The notes under the pieces are model-generated. The model saw nothing but the letters and a program-made list of their open reading frames with translations, ran no database searches and was not told the DNA's origin. Source: CAWHBO01 sp963827735 (GTDB taxonomy: Bacteria; Patescibacteriota; Patescibacteriia; Patescibacteriales; UBA12075). From it: a DNA stretch of 64,000 bases. Every line of letters starts with the position of its first letter. Position 1 is the stretch's first letter. This document shows, one piece after another, positions 28,601 to 35,850 of the stretch. The translations under genes were made by a program, and so were the position numbers. The stretch covers positions 310,001 to 374,000 of the forward strand of contig CAWHBO010000003.1 of the NCBI GenBank assembly GCA_963827735.1. Reading direction: 5' to 3'.

Positions 28601-31600
28601 ATTATAGTCAAAAACATAAGTATTCGCCGCCGTCAAATCCGCCTGCACCGCCGCTTCCCAGGCGCTGAGCGAAGTATAGTCGGTACCAACGCCATTATCC
28701 GGATCGATAATAGAGATAAATTCAGTTGGCGGACAAGGGGTGTCAAAAGACACTTCATTGCCGTAAACCACTAAATAATTAGACAACTTGGCATAAGAGT
28801 TAACATAATAAGTACTGCAAGCATCAAGGCCGGTCATAGAGGTAGAAAAAGTTCCCAAGGAACTGGTGGCGCCACGTTGAGAATATGTAGAGAGGTTAAA
28901 ATTATAAGTTTCTGTGCCGGCACCGCTATTATATATTGATGAGATCTCACTTTCGTTTAAAACATGATCATAAATGCGGACGTCATCAATTAAACCGCCA
29001 TAAAAATCAGATGGTGTGTCCGTGTCCCATTCTTGCCCGATAGAGATCCTGTTATCAGGAGCATATGCCGGAGTAAAAGTTACATTAGAATCTTCCTCGC
29101 CATCCAAATAAATAATGAAATTATGCGTGTTATTGTTATAAGTATAACCGACATGATGCCAAAGACCATCATTTACTGGTATGGACGAAGTACCTAGCCA
29201 GTTGATACCGTTGTGAATATACATATAACCACCAGTCATAATCCTCCAAAGAACAACATTCCCGCCTGTTGAGGAATTAAACGCAACTATTTCGTCATTC
29301 ACTCCGCCATCTGATTTTATCCAGCAAAAAACTGAACGTGGACCATCACCTATGGCGCTAGCTACACTATTAATATTGATGTAATCGCTGGTTCCGTTAA
29401 AATTCAAAGCTCTATTGATTATTGCTGTAGTAGTTGAGAAAAGGCTGGTGTTTCTAACGGCGGTCCCATTAAAATGCGCCATCGCGTCAGTTACGGCAGT
29501 ACTAGCGGCATTGTCATTTAATTTCCAATAAGCCAATGGGTCCGGCAGAGCCGGATTTTGACTGGTACTCCGCACATGACCATGATCGCTGATACTCACA
29601 GTAGCACTCAAAGAAGCAATTGATCCATTGGCCGTAGCTGATGTTTCACCAATATTACTGACCGCCGCATTTGAAACAGTCGGCGGCGGTGAATAAATAG
29701 TGCCCGCGGAACCAGCTTCTGCACTATTGCCAGTGCCACCTGATACGGAATACGTAATACTAGGAGAATATGAATTAGCATAAAGTGCTATTCTCCCGCC
29801 GCCGCCGCCGCCGCCATCGTAGGTGTCATTATAGCCAGCGCCGCCATTGGCCGTAATCGATCCACTACCACTCAAAATTTCGGCGTTAATCCAAACGCTG
29901 CCACCGGAACCGGCTCCGCCACCATAAGGTGTTTGCCCTGACTGCCCGTTAGAACCGTTTGCCGTAATGGAACCATTAAGTGTAAACGTTCCGGCTATGG
30001 TCAATTTGATTGCGCCACCGCCAGCACCACCTAATGAATTCCATGAAGCACCGCCACCTGATCCCAAAGAAGTCGGCGCAGTGTACGATCCATAGGTATT
30101 ACCGCCTACTATACCATTGGATCCATCACCACCGCCACCTCCATATCCCGCGCCACCGCCTCCGGAAAAACTAGCGCCTGTAGCGGCACCGCCGCCGCTG
30201 CCATAACCAGCAGTATAAGCAGCGCCTCCATCTAAACCTCTATAATTAACGTTAATACTGCTAGTATTATCAATCGTCATATTACCACTAACGCTAAAAT
30301 TTAAGATATCTGTCTCCGTGGCTGAGTTATCCTGATGCCTCAAAGAGCTACTGTTTTGTACGATGACATTAGACAAACTAAGGGCTGTTGAAGAATTCGT
30401 ATTTTGTATTTCAAATGTTGAGCTAGTACTGATAGTTAAATTTTGCAAACCAGATGGAAATGATCCATTATGGTAAAAAACCGCGCCACTCAATATTAGA
30501 TTCTGAACATTATTAATAGATCCACTATTATTAATAGTAATTGTTGAAAAAGTAGTAGTGGCATTTGGAAGGGACAATGTTCCGCTGCTATTGATAGTCA
30601 AGCTGTTTGTTGTCGATCCGCCAACTAAGGAATTTGTTATTGTCAATGTAGTACTTGAAGGAATTACATACTTAGCACCACTGACCATGGTTACATCATA
30701 AAAAGTGTAGCTTGACGAAGATGGTTGAGTGGTAGTTTCATCGGATTTACCGTTGTTGTTCAAATATAAATCACCATAGCTGGAGCTACTCATTTTTTTA
30801 TAAATAGTACCGGCGCCGCCATCGCTGGCACTATTTCCTTCGCCCCCATAGGCAGTATATGTCAAACTGCTCGTATCAGTAGTCCTATAGATCGCAATTC
30901 TGCCGCCACCGCCCCCTCCTCCATCATATGTGGAATTACCATCGTCACCTCCATTGGTAGTTATTGATCCATTTCCAGTTATCGTATCGGCATTAATCCA
31001 AATACTGCCACCAGCGCCAGCGCCAGCGCCAAATGATTCTTGTTCAGTTCCACCATTTGCTCCGTTGGCCGTAATACTACCAGATAAACTAAAAGTGCCG
31101 GCAATTATTAATTTAACGCTACCTCCGCCAGCGCCAGCTAATGAATTCCAAGAAGAACCGCCACCTGATCCCAGAGAAGTCGGCGATGTTATTGAACCAT
31201 AACTTCCACCACCGGCAATACCATTTGTGCCATTACCACCGTCACCGCCATGCCCCGCGCCGCCACCACCGGAAAACTGAGCGCCTGTACCGGCACCACC
31301 ACCACTGCCATAGCCAGTGCTGTAGGAAGCGCCGCCCGCATTCCCCTTACCATTCACATTAATCGAACCGATAATAGTAGAAGACGCAGTTGAGGCAATC
31401 ACATTTCCGGTAATCGTTCCTCCAGACTGGATTAGTAGTCCGGTATCAATATTCAAATTAAAAATATCATAATCATGCGTCGTGGCATTGTAAGCAGTGG
31501 TCAAGGCTCCGCCGGATTGGATGACCATGGTGCCGGTGCCGGAAATAGTGTCATTGTCCGCAACGGCCTGGGAACTTGTCACATAACAAATTGTGTTCAA

Positions 31601-32431
31601 GGTGCCGGAGTTGCAAGCAAAATTATGCGCCAGCATATCCACAGTGTAGCCAAAAGACAAAGACAGCCAATGCCGACCGGGGCTGACCGCCGTGTTTCTG
31701 ACATAAGACAAATCATCATCGCAAGTATAATTTGGCACGGTTATGACTTGGCCTTCAAAAATATATTCACTTTCGGTTAATTTATATTCTCCGCAAAAAA
31801 TTCCGATCAATTCAATATCAGCCGGATAAACAGTTCCATCCACCGCTTCAATGATCAGATCCGATTGTCCATAAGTTTGAAACCGCACTTCCCAAACATC
31901 GCCTTGGGTAAGATTGGATTGTTCGTTGATGATCTCCAGATAGGCGCCGACATAGGCGGAGAAATGCGTGGTGTTGAAACTAATTTTATTATCACTGTCT
32001 TCAAATTCCGTTGACACGATTTGCCAATTGGAGCATTGGCCTAATTCACTGTCAAAATCCGATGATTCGCACTTCAGCAGTGCATTGGCTTTTTTCTCGC
32101 CCTGCTTATGCAAAACCACCCGCGCATCGCTGAATTTGATGTCCTTGGTATCAACATAGACAATGTCGGTTAATATGCTGTCTTTATTTAACGCTGTTTT
32201 TGCGCTAACAAAATTTTCTATATTATTTTTATCATATTCTTTGACTTCTATCTTTTCTTTTATCTCTTTAGCGTCTTTATTATTATTTACAAAAAATTCA
32301 ATATCATAATCCGAGTCGCTAAACACGACCTTTTCTTCTGTTGATTTCAAGTCAAAGTCAAACCAGAACATAGCTGTTACCGTAGCCATCCCGATTGCGA
32401 TGAATAGAGTTGTAAGTTTTAGATATTTCAT
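22619..32431 (-). CDS. Giant secreted surface protein (Gly-rich, LamG, beta-helix modules), about 3270 aa
   Basis: ATG 32431 is chosen because MKYLKLTTLFIAIGMATVTA matches the signal peptide of the paralogue at 12173; an in-frame start five codons upstream (32446) also exists. After an acidic N-terminal region (about 25-330, with an FNTTHFSAYVGAYLE strand) come two glycine-rich beta-helical blocks (GYGSGGGA, SGSITANG strands), one LamG domain (AYWKLNDNAA), and five beta-helix modules homologous to those of the neighbour, the first four ending DIGADE and the last YDVGAFEF. The final residues are acidic (APEYIIEGEYVEFEGSVEFR). The two genes are tandem paralogues 36 bp apart, about 20 kb in total. 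Role by inference: extracellular adhesin or S-layer-associated fibre. One in-frame GTAGAGACG palindrome lies at 27631. The middles of the modules are much more AT-rich than the module ends. Confidence 0.9.
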   Translation of the reverse strand: MKYLKLTTLFIAIGMATVTAMFWFDFDLKSTEEKVVFSDSDYDIEFFVNNNKDAKEIKEKIEVKEYDKNNIENFVSAKTALNKDSILTDIVYVDTKDIKFSDARVVLHKQGEKKANALLKCESSDFDSELGQCSNWQIVSTEFEDSDNKISFNTTHFSAYVGAYLEIINEQSNLTQGDVWEVRFQTYGQSDLIIEAVDGTVYPADIELIGIFCGEYKLTESEYIFEGQVITVPNYTCDDDLSYVRNTAVSPGRHWLSLSFGYTVDMLAHNFACNSGTLNTICYVTSSQAVADNDTISGTGTMVIQSGGALTTAYNATTHDYDIFNLNIDTGLLIQSGGTITGNVIASTASSTIIGSINVNGKGNAGGASYSTGYGSGGGAGTGAQFSGGGGAGHGGDGGNGTNGIAGGGSYGSITSPTSLGSGGGSSWNSLAGAGGGSVKLIIAGTFSLSGSITANGANGGTEQESFGAGAGAGGSIWINADTITGNGSITTNGGDDGNSTYDGGGGGGGRIAIYRTTDTSSLTYTAYGGEGNSASDGGAGTIYKKMSSSSYGDLYLNNNGKSDETTTQPSSSSYTFYDVTMVSGAKYVIPSSTTLTITNSLVGGSTTNSLTINSSGTLSLPNATTTFSTITINNSGSINNVQNLILSGAVFYHNGSFPSGLQNLTISTSSTFEIQNTNSSTALSLSNVIVQNSSSLRHQDNSATETDILNFSVSGNMTIDNTSSINVNYRGLDGGAAYTAGYGSGGGAATGASFSGGGGAGYGGGGGDGSNGIVGGNTYGSYTAPTSLGSGGGASWNSLGGAGGGAIKLTIAGTFTLNGSITANGSNGQSGQTPYGGGAGSGGSVWINAEILSGSGSITANGGAGYNDTYDGGGGGGGRIALYANSYSPSITYSVSGGTGNSAEAGSAGTIYSPPPTVSNAAVSNIGETSATANGSIASLSATVSISDHGHVRSTSQNPALPDPLAYWKLNDNAASTAVTDAMAHFNGTAVRNTSLFSTTTAIINRALNFNGTSDYININSVASAIGDGPRSVFCWIKSDGGVNDEIVAFNSSTGGNVVLWRIMTGGYMYIHNGINWLGTSSIPVNDGLWHHVGYTYNNNTHNFIIYLDGEEDSNVTFTPAYAPDNRISIGQEWDTDTPSDFYGGLIDDVRIYDHVLNESEISSIYNSGAGTETYNFNLSTYSQRGATSSLGTFSTSMTGLDACSTYYVNSYAKLSNYLVVYGNEVSFDTPCPPTEFISIIDPDNGVGTDYTSLSAWEAAVQADLTAANTYVFDYNPDTASGTLPDGFEVEGETSGATGTLVHITGTTSPASGQIMIKNASAKFSNGEKIYLTASSSYYVYASSPGKPVIGVAECRSTGGSADTNAVTIDGWTTSSSTYIKIWTDPTDPYGRHRGKWDEWKYRLETSSANSSMYVYESYTQIDGLQVKNNNSSLYAGLSINTSEGSVYISNNIVREGNSSPTNKYGIRFYSSGGYVYNNIIYDFIGATSFGMQIVGASYLYNNTIYNCNIGLYSAAVTNVAKNNIAQNNTTGYTGTFHASSSNNISSDGTTPGTSSYASTTVQFLDSANDDFHLAPGDTAAKNAGTSTTSVETRHASSLQYDIDGTSRGSAWDIGADEVPVEFVSTICQATSTGGDCNEMDYATLSNWEDKVETDLSASTTRVFSGTNTGSLSENNLVYLRMSLNGTSTASGYVVATTSDQILIDGIVGSSTTPVIATSGYVWQYNASNYFTVSGTGDALGASPIAIAKIDGAWSASDTTAVAIDGWTTDNDNYIKVYTTPTARHSGKWDYGKYRITSNCSGYEGVIYLVNSYVKIDGLQINLQNLGEYNNSTAITSSGLSQKGQTYISNNIIKADIYSGTNPGIGIRAINSVNEYKMFIWNNVIYNFANNVNSRAIMSVHSMYAYNNTIFNSNIGINNDNDNPNPIVAKNNLISSTTNPFSGTFAAGTDYNATDINDTPGTGTHNATSVIFSFVSSSTNDFHLNPGSRGVDEGFNVLASTTLFNTDVDGGVRPSLTSGLNWDIGADETATKIYRSVGNIATAISNAATVSITGWTATFSAVQPDNIGVGDVVQYGTGVYNLAFITGRSSSTVYSVQSYDGTQPSATTTAAMNIYRAHLTLNDWETQTVANVNTGISDTVDDLVLVGQDLMASNTIMMVAAYASAAGDTEAVTISGWTTGENNYIKIYTPVNTNEVGVTQRHVGKWDNNKYYISHTTASSYDTTISIGSDSYYVNIDGLQLYVMYSHDITRCIYISNLSSTNNKIKISNNIIRGYSNTNNVLGTGIQTALSSNNNIVKVWNNIVYGFKDANNSDGIGISIAGTAHSYNMAFYNNTVYGNRSGFYDGMYHAGILKNNISYNNTIANYNGGADEKSDNNLSGPTLSDAPGTNPKNAITLNFIDEANNDFHLAPGSSGIDQGLNLSTSTYIAFTDDIDGNHRRTWDIGADEASVEFVSTVMQTGGAFSSLSAWETANQVDLTATTTAVFSCSTATGTIPVGSNVVGDTSGATASSTVMSTSTNQILLYNINGTFVSGGKAYIQGASSSTNYCILSNAGNPAIAVAKIDGAWTVDDNNEVIIDGWSTSKYNNIKIYTTETARHSGKWEDTKYRLTDSGSSYNFRTAEDYTKIIGLQISVDSGEGINITSPVEGLLIDKLLIVGLTDYCRSGIIFTSGANNTTADILNTIIYGNWGYEWYSPFINYYANNSYFNIFNSVFTGSNNDGIRNSGGEYGLMKIKNSVVFGNNGADDISAQFSNTLSIDNCATDDGLGTNAVAPIDWTSVFEDYVNGDFHLKTEDTQLKDSGVSISSEFLVGIQNDINYDFEGQARFDGFVDIGADEAPTILYRSVGNTSASLSTGGATVTISSSTATFSVAQPDNVGVGDVLQIGTSTYQLAFITGRTSASVFSVQSATGSLPIATTSAPVSVYRAHEFLDDWEDQVVGDVNDGISDSVDDNVLIANMNLVASNTAMFVPCYASTSADNLSVDIDGWITSTSSYISIYTPVNTDEVGISQKHNGSAGTGYRISVGNDELLNIYDAYVRVSGLEFDGVDHSNNQHIIQVYGDSVSGNIYLSNNIIHTVGDNFEAGIRVRDVNIYTVNILNNLIYDIDGFGINSSNANATVNVYNNTIYDVTSGGGIYVTAGNVIVANNAVFNNNDDFFGTMTFDHNASDDLDGTNAIDISPARFATEQAGWQAAFRDYVGYDFRVKDFASVLYDSGTTIITVTDDILGTARPQGLGYDVGAFEFVQAEAPEYIIEGEYVEFEGSVEFR
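27631..27658. repeat. GTAGAGACG palindrome, in-frame copy 5
   Basis: Identical over 28 bp to the copies at 15925 and 16246. It encodes VETRHASSL before QYDIDG, at the same module position as 16246 but in the paralogous gene. Confidence 0.9.
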
Positions 32432-32434
32432 CGT

Positions 32435-32540
32435 TTTAATATTCAATAATCAATATTCAATCAATATATTAATATTTAAATAATCAATAATTATTATTGC
32501 TTGTGCCCAAAGGGTGAATATTAATTTATTTGAATATTAA
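32435..32540. repeat. Inverted repeat with AATATTCAAT words
   Basis: TTTAATATTCAATAATCAAT at 32435-32454, extended to 32459, is mirrored with few changes by TGAATATTAATTTATTTGAA and on to 32540. It lies immediately upstream of the giant gene start. Confidence 0.65.
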
Positions 32541-32641
32541 ATATTTACTATCACGTTACTTCCGCGGATACTATATTTATTCGTGATAAGTGAAAATTTG
32601 TAAAAAATTCGTGTAATTTCGTTTAGAAATAATTCCCAATT

Positions 32642-32821
32642 TCACTTCGAAAACTTTTTCAAAAACGCCTTCAAATCCGACTCAAAAACCCGGTAGGTCT
32701 TGCGTCCTAACCGGGCATATTTCAAATCGCCGGCATCAAGCCAGCGATAAACAGTCCTTATGTTAACCTTAAGGGTCTTTGCCACCTCCTCAATTGTATA
32801 AATGTCTCCTTTACCAAACAT
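32642..32821 (-). CDS. Excisionase-family (MerR-like) HTH DNA-binding protein
   Basis: 59 residues from ATG 32821; a TTG three codons upstream is also open. One winged-HTH domain of the excisionase/HTH_17 type: YTIEEVAKTLKVNIRTVYRW (helix-turn-helix), then LDAGDLKYARLGRKTYRVFE (wing) and DLKAFLKKF. This is the complete domain, as in stand-alone Xis-like or phage-type regulators. No integrase or phage gene is nearby, so it may be a chromosomal regulator of neighbouring surface or envelope genes (inference). It follows a 350-bp leader with a promoter at 33180-33209. Confidence 0.8.
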   Translation of the reverse strand: MFGKGDIYTIEEVAKTLKVNIRTVYRWLDAGDLKYARLGRKTYRVFESDLKAFLKKFSK

Positions 32822-33179
32822 CGCCAGCAAGTCCCCATCTTTTTAAAATTAATAAATAATTCCCCTCTATCAAGAGGGGTAGCCCGCAAAGCGGGATTTT
32901 AAATCCGTGATTCGTGCCTATTCGTCTTAAATCCGTGTTTATCCGTGTTTATTCGTATCTTCAAGCGCCCTCAATTGGCTTCCTTGGGTGTGAATCGCGA
33001 GGCGAAGATGCCCGCGATTAGGACAAAGGAAAAGTGAGCATGGGGATGGAGCACTTGTCTTTGTTTATGCCCGTCAAAATTTAAGGATTCCTCCTTAAAG
33101 GGGAAATTGACCAACGCCGAAAGAAAGCCAAATGGAAGCGCTTGAAAAAAAACGAACAAAAACAAGCTTACTTATCAAC

Positions 33180-33209
33180 AGTATACCAAAAAATGTACAC
33201 CATAGTCAA
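33180..33209 (-). promoter_or_regulatory. Sigma70-type promoter
   Basis: On the minus strand TTGACT, an 18-bp spacer, TATACT preceded by TGG (extended -10). It reads toward the excisionase-like gene. Confidence 0.55.
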
Positions 33210-33323
33210 TCATTCTTAACCATTTTACATTATTGTCGTATAAATTACTTTATTTTCATCTATTGTCAAAATATAATCAATATATAATTTAATATTAGTT
33301 ATTTTAGATATACAATTTTGCAA

Positions 33324-33350
33324 CAAAAAAACTGACTTTTTAAAGTCAGC
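33324..33350 (-). terminator. Intrinsic terminator of the O-antigen-ligase-like gene
   Basis: CTGACTTT/AAAGTCAG stem followed on the minus strand by seven T, 29 bp after the stop codon. Confidence 0.75.
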
Positions 33351-33378
33351 AAAAAAAGTTTTTTTACTTATCCACTTT

Positions 33379-34680
33379 TCAATTGTCTTCCACCCCCATC
33401 ATCACCCAAAAAAACAAAACCCCAAAATGCAAACTCCAAATCCAATGATCAACCATCATCATCGGCAAAAGCGCCGCTATCAGTGATATACTATACAAAA
33501 AAATATTTTTTTTAAATATTTCATATCCTGTAAAAACCAAAACACCCACAAAAAATAACAATCCCAAAACCCCCGCCTCCGCCCATACCAAAAGAAACAC
33601 ATCATGCGCCGGCTGATACTCCCAAGCAAATTTCCCAATTTCTAATTTCAAATTTCTAATTTCTAATTCCTGAGTATAATTCCCAACCCCCACTCCCAGC
33701 AACCAATTATTTCTGATAACATCTCCGGCTCCAACCAGCGATTCCACTCTCTCAACATTTGACTTCGCTTCCAGCCGCGCATTACTCCCGAGCCGAGTAA
33801 ATAATAATTCAGAATATACCGATCCAAAAATCAAAAAAACGACCGCGCACACGGCCGAAATCTTAAAAATATTTTTCAAAGCATCTTTTTCTTTTTTTAT
33901 GATAGCAATCAAAGCAATCACTGCCAGGCCAACAACAAACGCCAGCCACGCCGCCCGTGAAAAAGACACAAACAGCCCGGCCGCAAGCAGAATAGCCATA
34001 ACCGATAGCATAATTCTTTCTGCTCTTTTTTTGATAACAAAATCTTTACGCGCAATTTCCAAGATAATCAACAATACCCCGACAGCCATCACCCCGCCGA
34101 ATATATTCGGATGATCAAAACCCCCGTATGCCCGGAGCCACCTACCACCGGAAATTGTTTCCATGACCGAATGCCCCAAGTCCGAAGGCTGATGCCCGGC
34201 CATCCCCAGCCACTTGCAAGCGAAAGCCCCCTGCATAAAAAATTGCCAAAGCCCCAAGCCCGCCTGCAAAGCCGCTCCTGCCAAAAAAGAATAAATTAGT
34301 TTCACACGAGAATAACTCGCTGAAATAATCATCCAAAACAACCCAACTCCCAGCAAAAATCTTAAAAAACTTTGGGTAGCAACAATTTTATCCGGCGCCA
34401 AAAAAACAGAAACCAACAACATCAAGCAGAGCCCGGCAATCATAAACTTTCCCAATTTCCCAATTTCCCAATTTCCTAATTTCCCAATTTTAATCCGCCA
34501 AAACAAAAACAATCCCAACAAACTTATCAAAAGTAAATCCGTCGCATATAAGCTCACCGTTCCATACTCAAAATACCCCCCATCGATTTCCCCCGCCTTA
34601 ACAATCAGCCGCGTCTGCCAAGGCAAAACAAAAATCAGAAGGTATAAGCCATATTCAATTGTTTTATCCAAAAACTTCAT
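33379..34680 (-). CDS. O-antigen ligase / polymerase-like membrane protein (Wzy_C family)
   Basis: 433 residues from ATG 34680, preceded by GGGGGTGG as a possible Shine-Dalgarno; a TTG four codons upstream is also open. About 10-12 membrane helices. The family signatures are present: RAYGGFDHPNIFGG in the central loop, SFSRAAWLAFVVG, and QPAHDVFLLVWAEAGVLGLL in the large loop near the C-terminus. Such proteins join or polymerise glycan chains on lipid carriers at the outer face of the cytoplasmic membrane. Two stretches are translated AT-rich spacer-type repeats: GKLGNWEIGKLGKF (34446-34492), and ELEIRNLKLEIGKF (33631-33680) immediately before the conserved YQPAHD motif. It lies in an envelope-related neighbourhood with no other glycan assembly genes adjacent. 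Confidence 0.8.
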   Translation of the reverse strand: MKFLDKTIEYGLYLLIFVLPWQTRLIVKAGEIDGGYFEYGTVSLYATDLLLISLLGLFLFWRIKIGKLGNWEIGKLGKFMIAGLCLMLLVSVFLAPDKIVATQSFLRFLLGVGLFWMIISASYSRVKLIYSFLAGAALQAGLGLWQFFMQGAFACKWLGMAGHQPSDLGHSVMETISGGRWLRAYGGFDHPNIFGGVMAVGVLLIILEIARKDFVIKKRAERIMLSVMAILLAAGLFVSFSRAAWLAFVVGLAVIALIAIIKKEKDALKNIFKISAVCAVVFLIFGSVYSELLFTRLGSNARLEAKSNVERVESLVGAGDVIRNNWLLGVGVGNYTQELEIRNLKLEIGKFAWEYQPAHDVFLLVWAEAGVLGLLFFVGVLVFTGYEIFKKNIFLYSISLIAALLPMMMVDHWIWSLHFGVLFFWVMMGVEDN

Positions 34681-34693
34681 AACCACCCCCAAT

Positions 34694-34776
34694 AAACCAA
34701 TATCCCAATATCTTAATATCTAAATATCTTAATTTCTTAATTTCCTAATTTCTTAATTTCTTAATTTCTTAATTTC
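34694..34776. repeat. Tandem AATATCTT / AATTTCTT words
   Basis: Degenerate 7-9 bp units (CAATATC, TAATATCT, TAATTTCT) run for about 80 bp. They overlap the 3' end of the next gene, whose last eight codons (EIKKLRN, stop) are repeat units. Confidence 0.75.
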
Positions 34777-35778
34777 AAAAAATTTTTTCTCCCACTTTCT
34801 TTTATATTCCTCCCGCCGATCCTCCTCATGAAACTTCAAAACCTCATCGCTGATGACGACCCTTGAATCATGCGCCTTCGCCAAACTGTGCGTGTTGAAC
34901 GCCATCTTCTTCATCTGCAATTTTTTTAAAACGTTGTCCAAAAAATTGCCCGCTGCGCCTTCAAACCAAATCCCATTTATTTTTTTCCAAACCAAAGAGA
35001 ACAGATTGTCATAAACCAGAAACCGCGGATTCACGACCGGCAAGGAAGCGTTCGGCAAAAGCTCCCTTACCCAAGAATTAACTTCCCAGAACTTATTCAT
35101 GATCCCATCATCATAAAACGGCATCAAATCCGGCACCCAATACGTAAAATACGGATCAGTCAAACTGCAATTCGCATAATTTGAATTCGCGTCATTCGCA
35201 TAAATTCGCGGATTCGCATTATCTTTAAGCATCAACTCCTCCAACCCCATCCCTTTCTCGCTCACATAAAAACTTAAGCAGATCCTATCGGTGATCTTCT
35301 TGCCGTGCCGCCTCAGGCCGAACACCTGAGCGGCCACAGTTACCAAGAACCGCGTCAACCAAATCCTTCCCGCGCCGGTGATGATAAAAAAATCTATATC
35401 GCTTTTTTCTTGATACGAAAAATTGTTGCACACGGCCGCCAGCTTAACGCCGTTGATATATTTAAACAAACGCGCCGCCCGCTTGGCAAGTTTATATTTC
35501 TTTTGTACCAGGTTATACTGCTTAATCCTGTTTTCAACGATCCCGACCCTGTCTTTTAGAAAATAAAACCCCCGGTCTTTTTTAATAACATCCCCCAAAA
35601 CCAGCTTATCAACAAAAAATGCGAGTTCCTGAAAGTCGCACTTAGCGTCAAGTCCGGAATGAACCTCCGACAAAGTCAAAGGAAAATCAAACATATCAAA
35701 AAAAGCCAAGGCTCTTAAAACACTTGTTGTTAAATATTCATAGTTTTCATTTTTATTGATGTTCTGTCCGTTAAACAT
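34753..35778 (-). CDS. Nucleotidyltransferase-like protein
   Basis: 341 residues from ATG 35778; a TTG five codons upstream is open. Residues about 10-95 look like a winged-helix segment (SVLRALAFFDMFDFPLTLSE). Around residues 110-160, KLAAVCNNFSYQEKSDIDFF followed by IIT resembles the strand of a polymerase-beta-type nucleotidyltransferase with a DxD acidic pair. Substrate unknown. Two parts look like captured repeat DNA: NANPRIYANDANSNYAN (about 35163-35220, GCGAAT words) in the middle, and the C-terminal EIKKLRN made of AAGAAATT words. Located between the ligase-like gene and rmuC. Confidence 0.6.
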   Translation of the reverse strand: MFNGQNINKNENYEYLTTSVLRALAFFDMFDFPLTLSEVHSGLDAKCDFQELAFFVDKLVLGDVIKKDRGFYFLKDRVGIVENRIKQYNLVQKKYKLAKRAARLFKYINGVKLAAVCNNFSYQEKSDIDFFIITGAGRIWLTRFLVTVAAQVFGLRRHGKKITDRICLSFYVSEKGMGLEELMLKDNANPRIYANDANSNYANCSLTDPYFTYWVPDLMPFYDDGIMNKFWEVNSWVRELLPNASLPVVNPRFLVYDNLFSLVWKKINGIWFEGAAGNFLDNVLKKLQMKKMAFNTHSLAKAHDSRVVISDEVLKFHEEDRREEYKRKWEKKFFEIKKLRN

Positions 35779-35850
35779 ATTACAAATTTTCAATTTACAA
35801 CATTCTATTTTAACTATCCGTAATTCGTGAAAATTCGTCTCAAATTCGTG

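Larger units (their letters stand above)
32831..33378. other. Intergenic region with promoter, repeat words and conserved-looking block
   Basis: No convincing gene. It holds: a CCCGC-AAA-GCGGG hairpin (32883-32897); ATCCGTG/ATTCGT words (32906-32958); a less AT-rich block (32965-33150) containing CATCCCCATGCTCAC in reverse, also found at 48697, and open in one frame for 64 codons without a Shine-Dalgarno; a minus-strand promoter at 33180-33209; and a minus-strand terminator at 33324-33350. Confidence 0.5.

Noticed and set aside
32971..33165. 64-codon minus-strand frame (PHAHFSFVLIAGIFASRF) in the excisionase leader
   Set aside because: No Shine-Dalgarno, odd composition, no domain; it may be a remnant or part of a leader, not supported as a gene.
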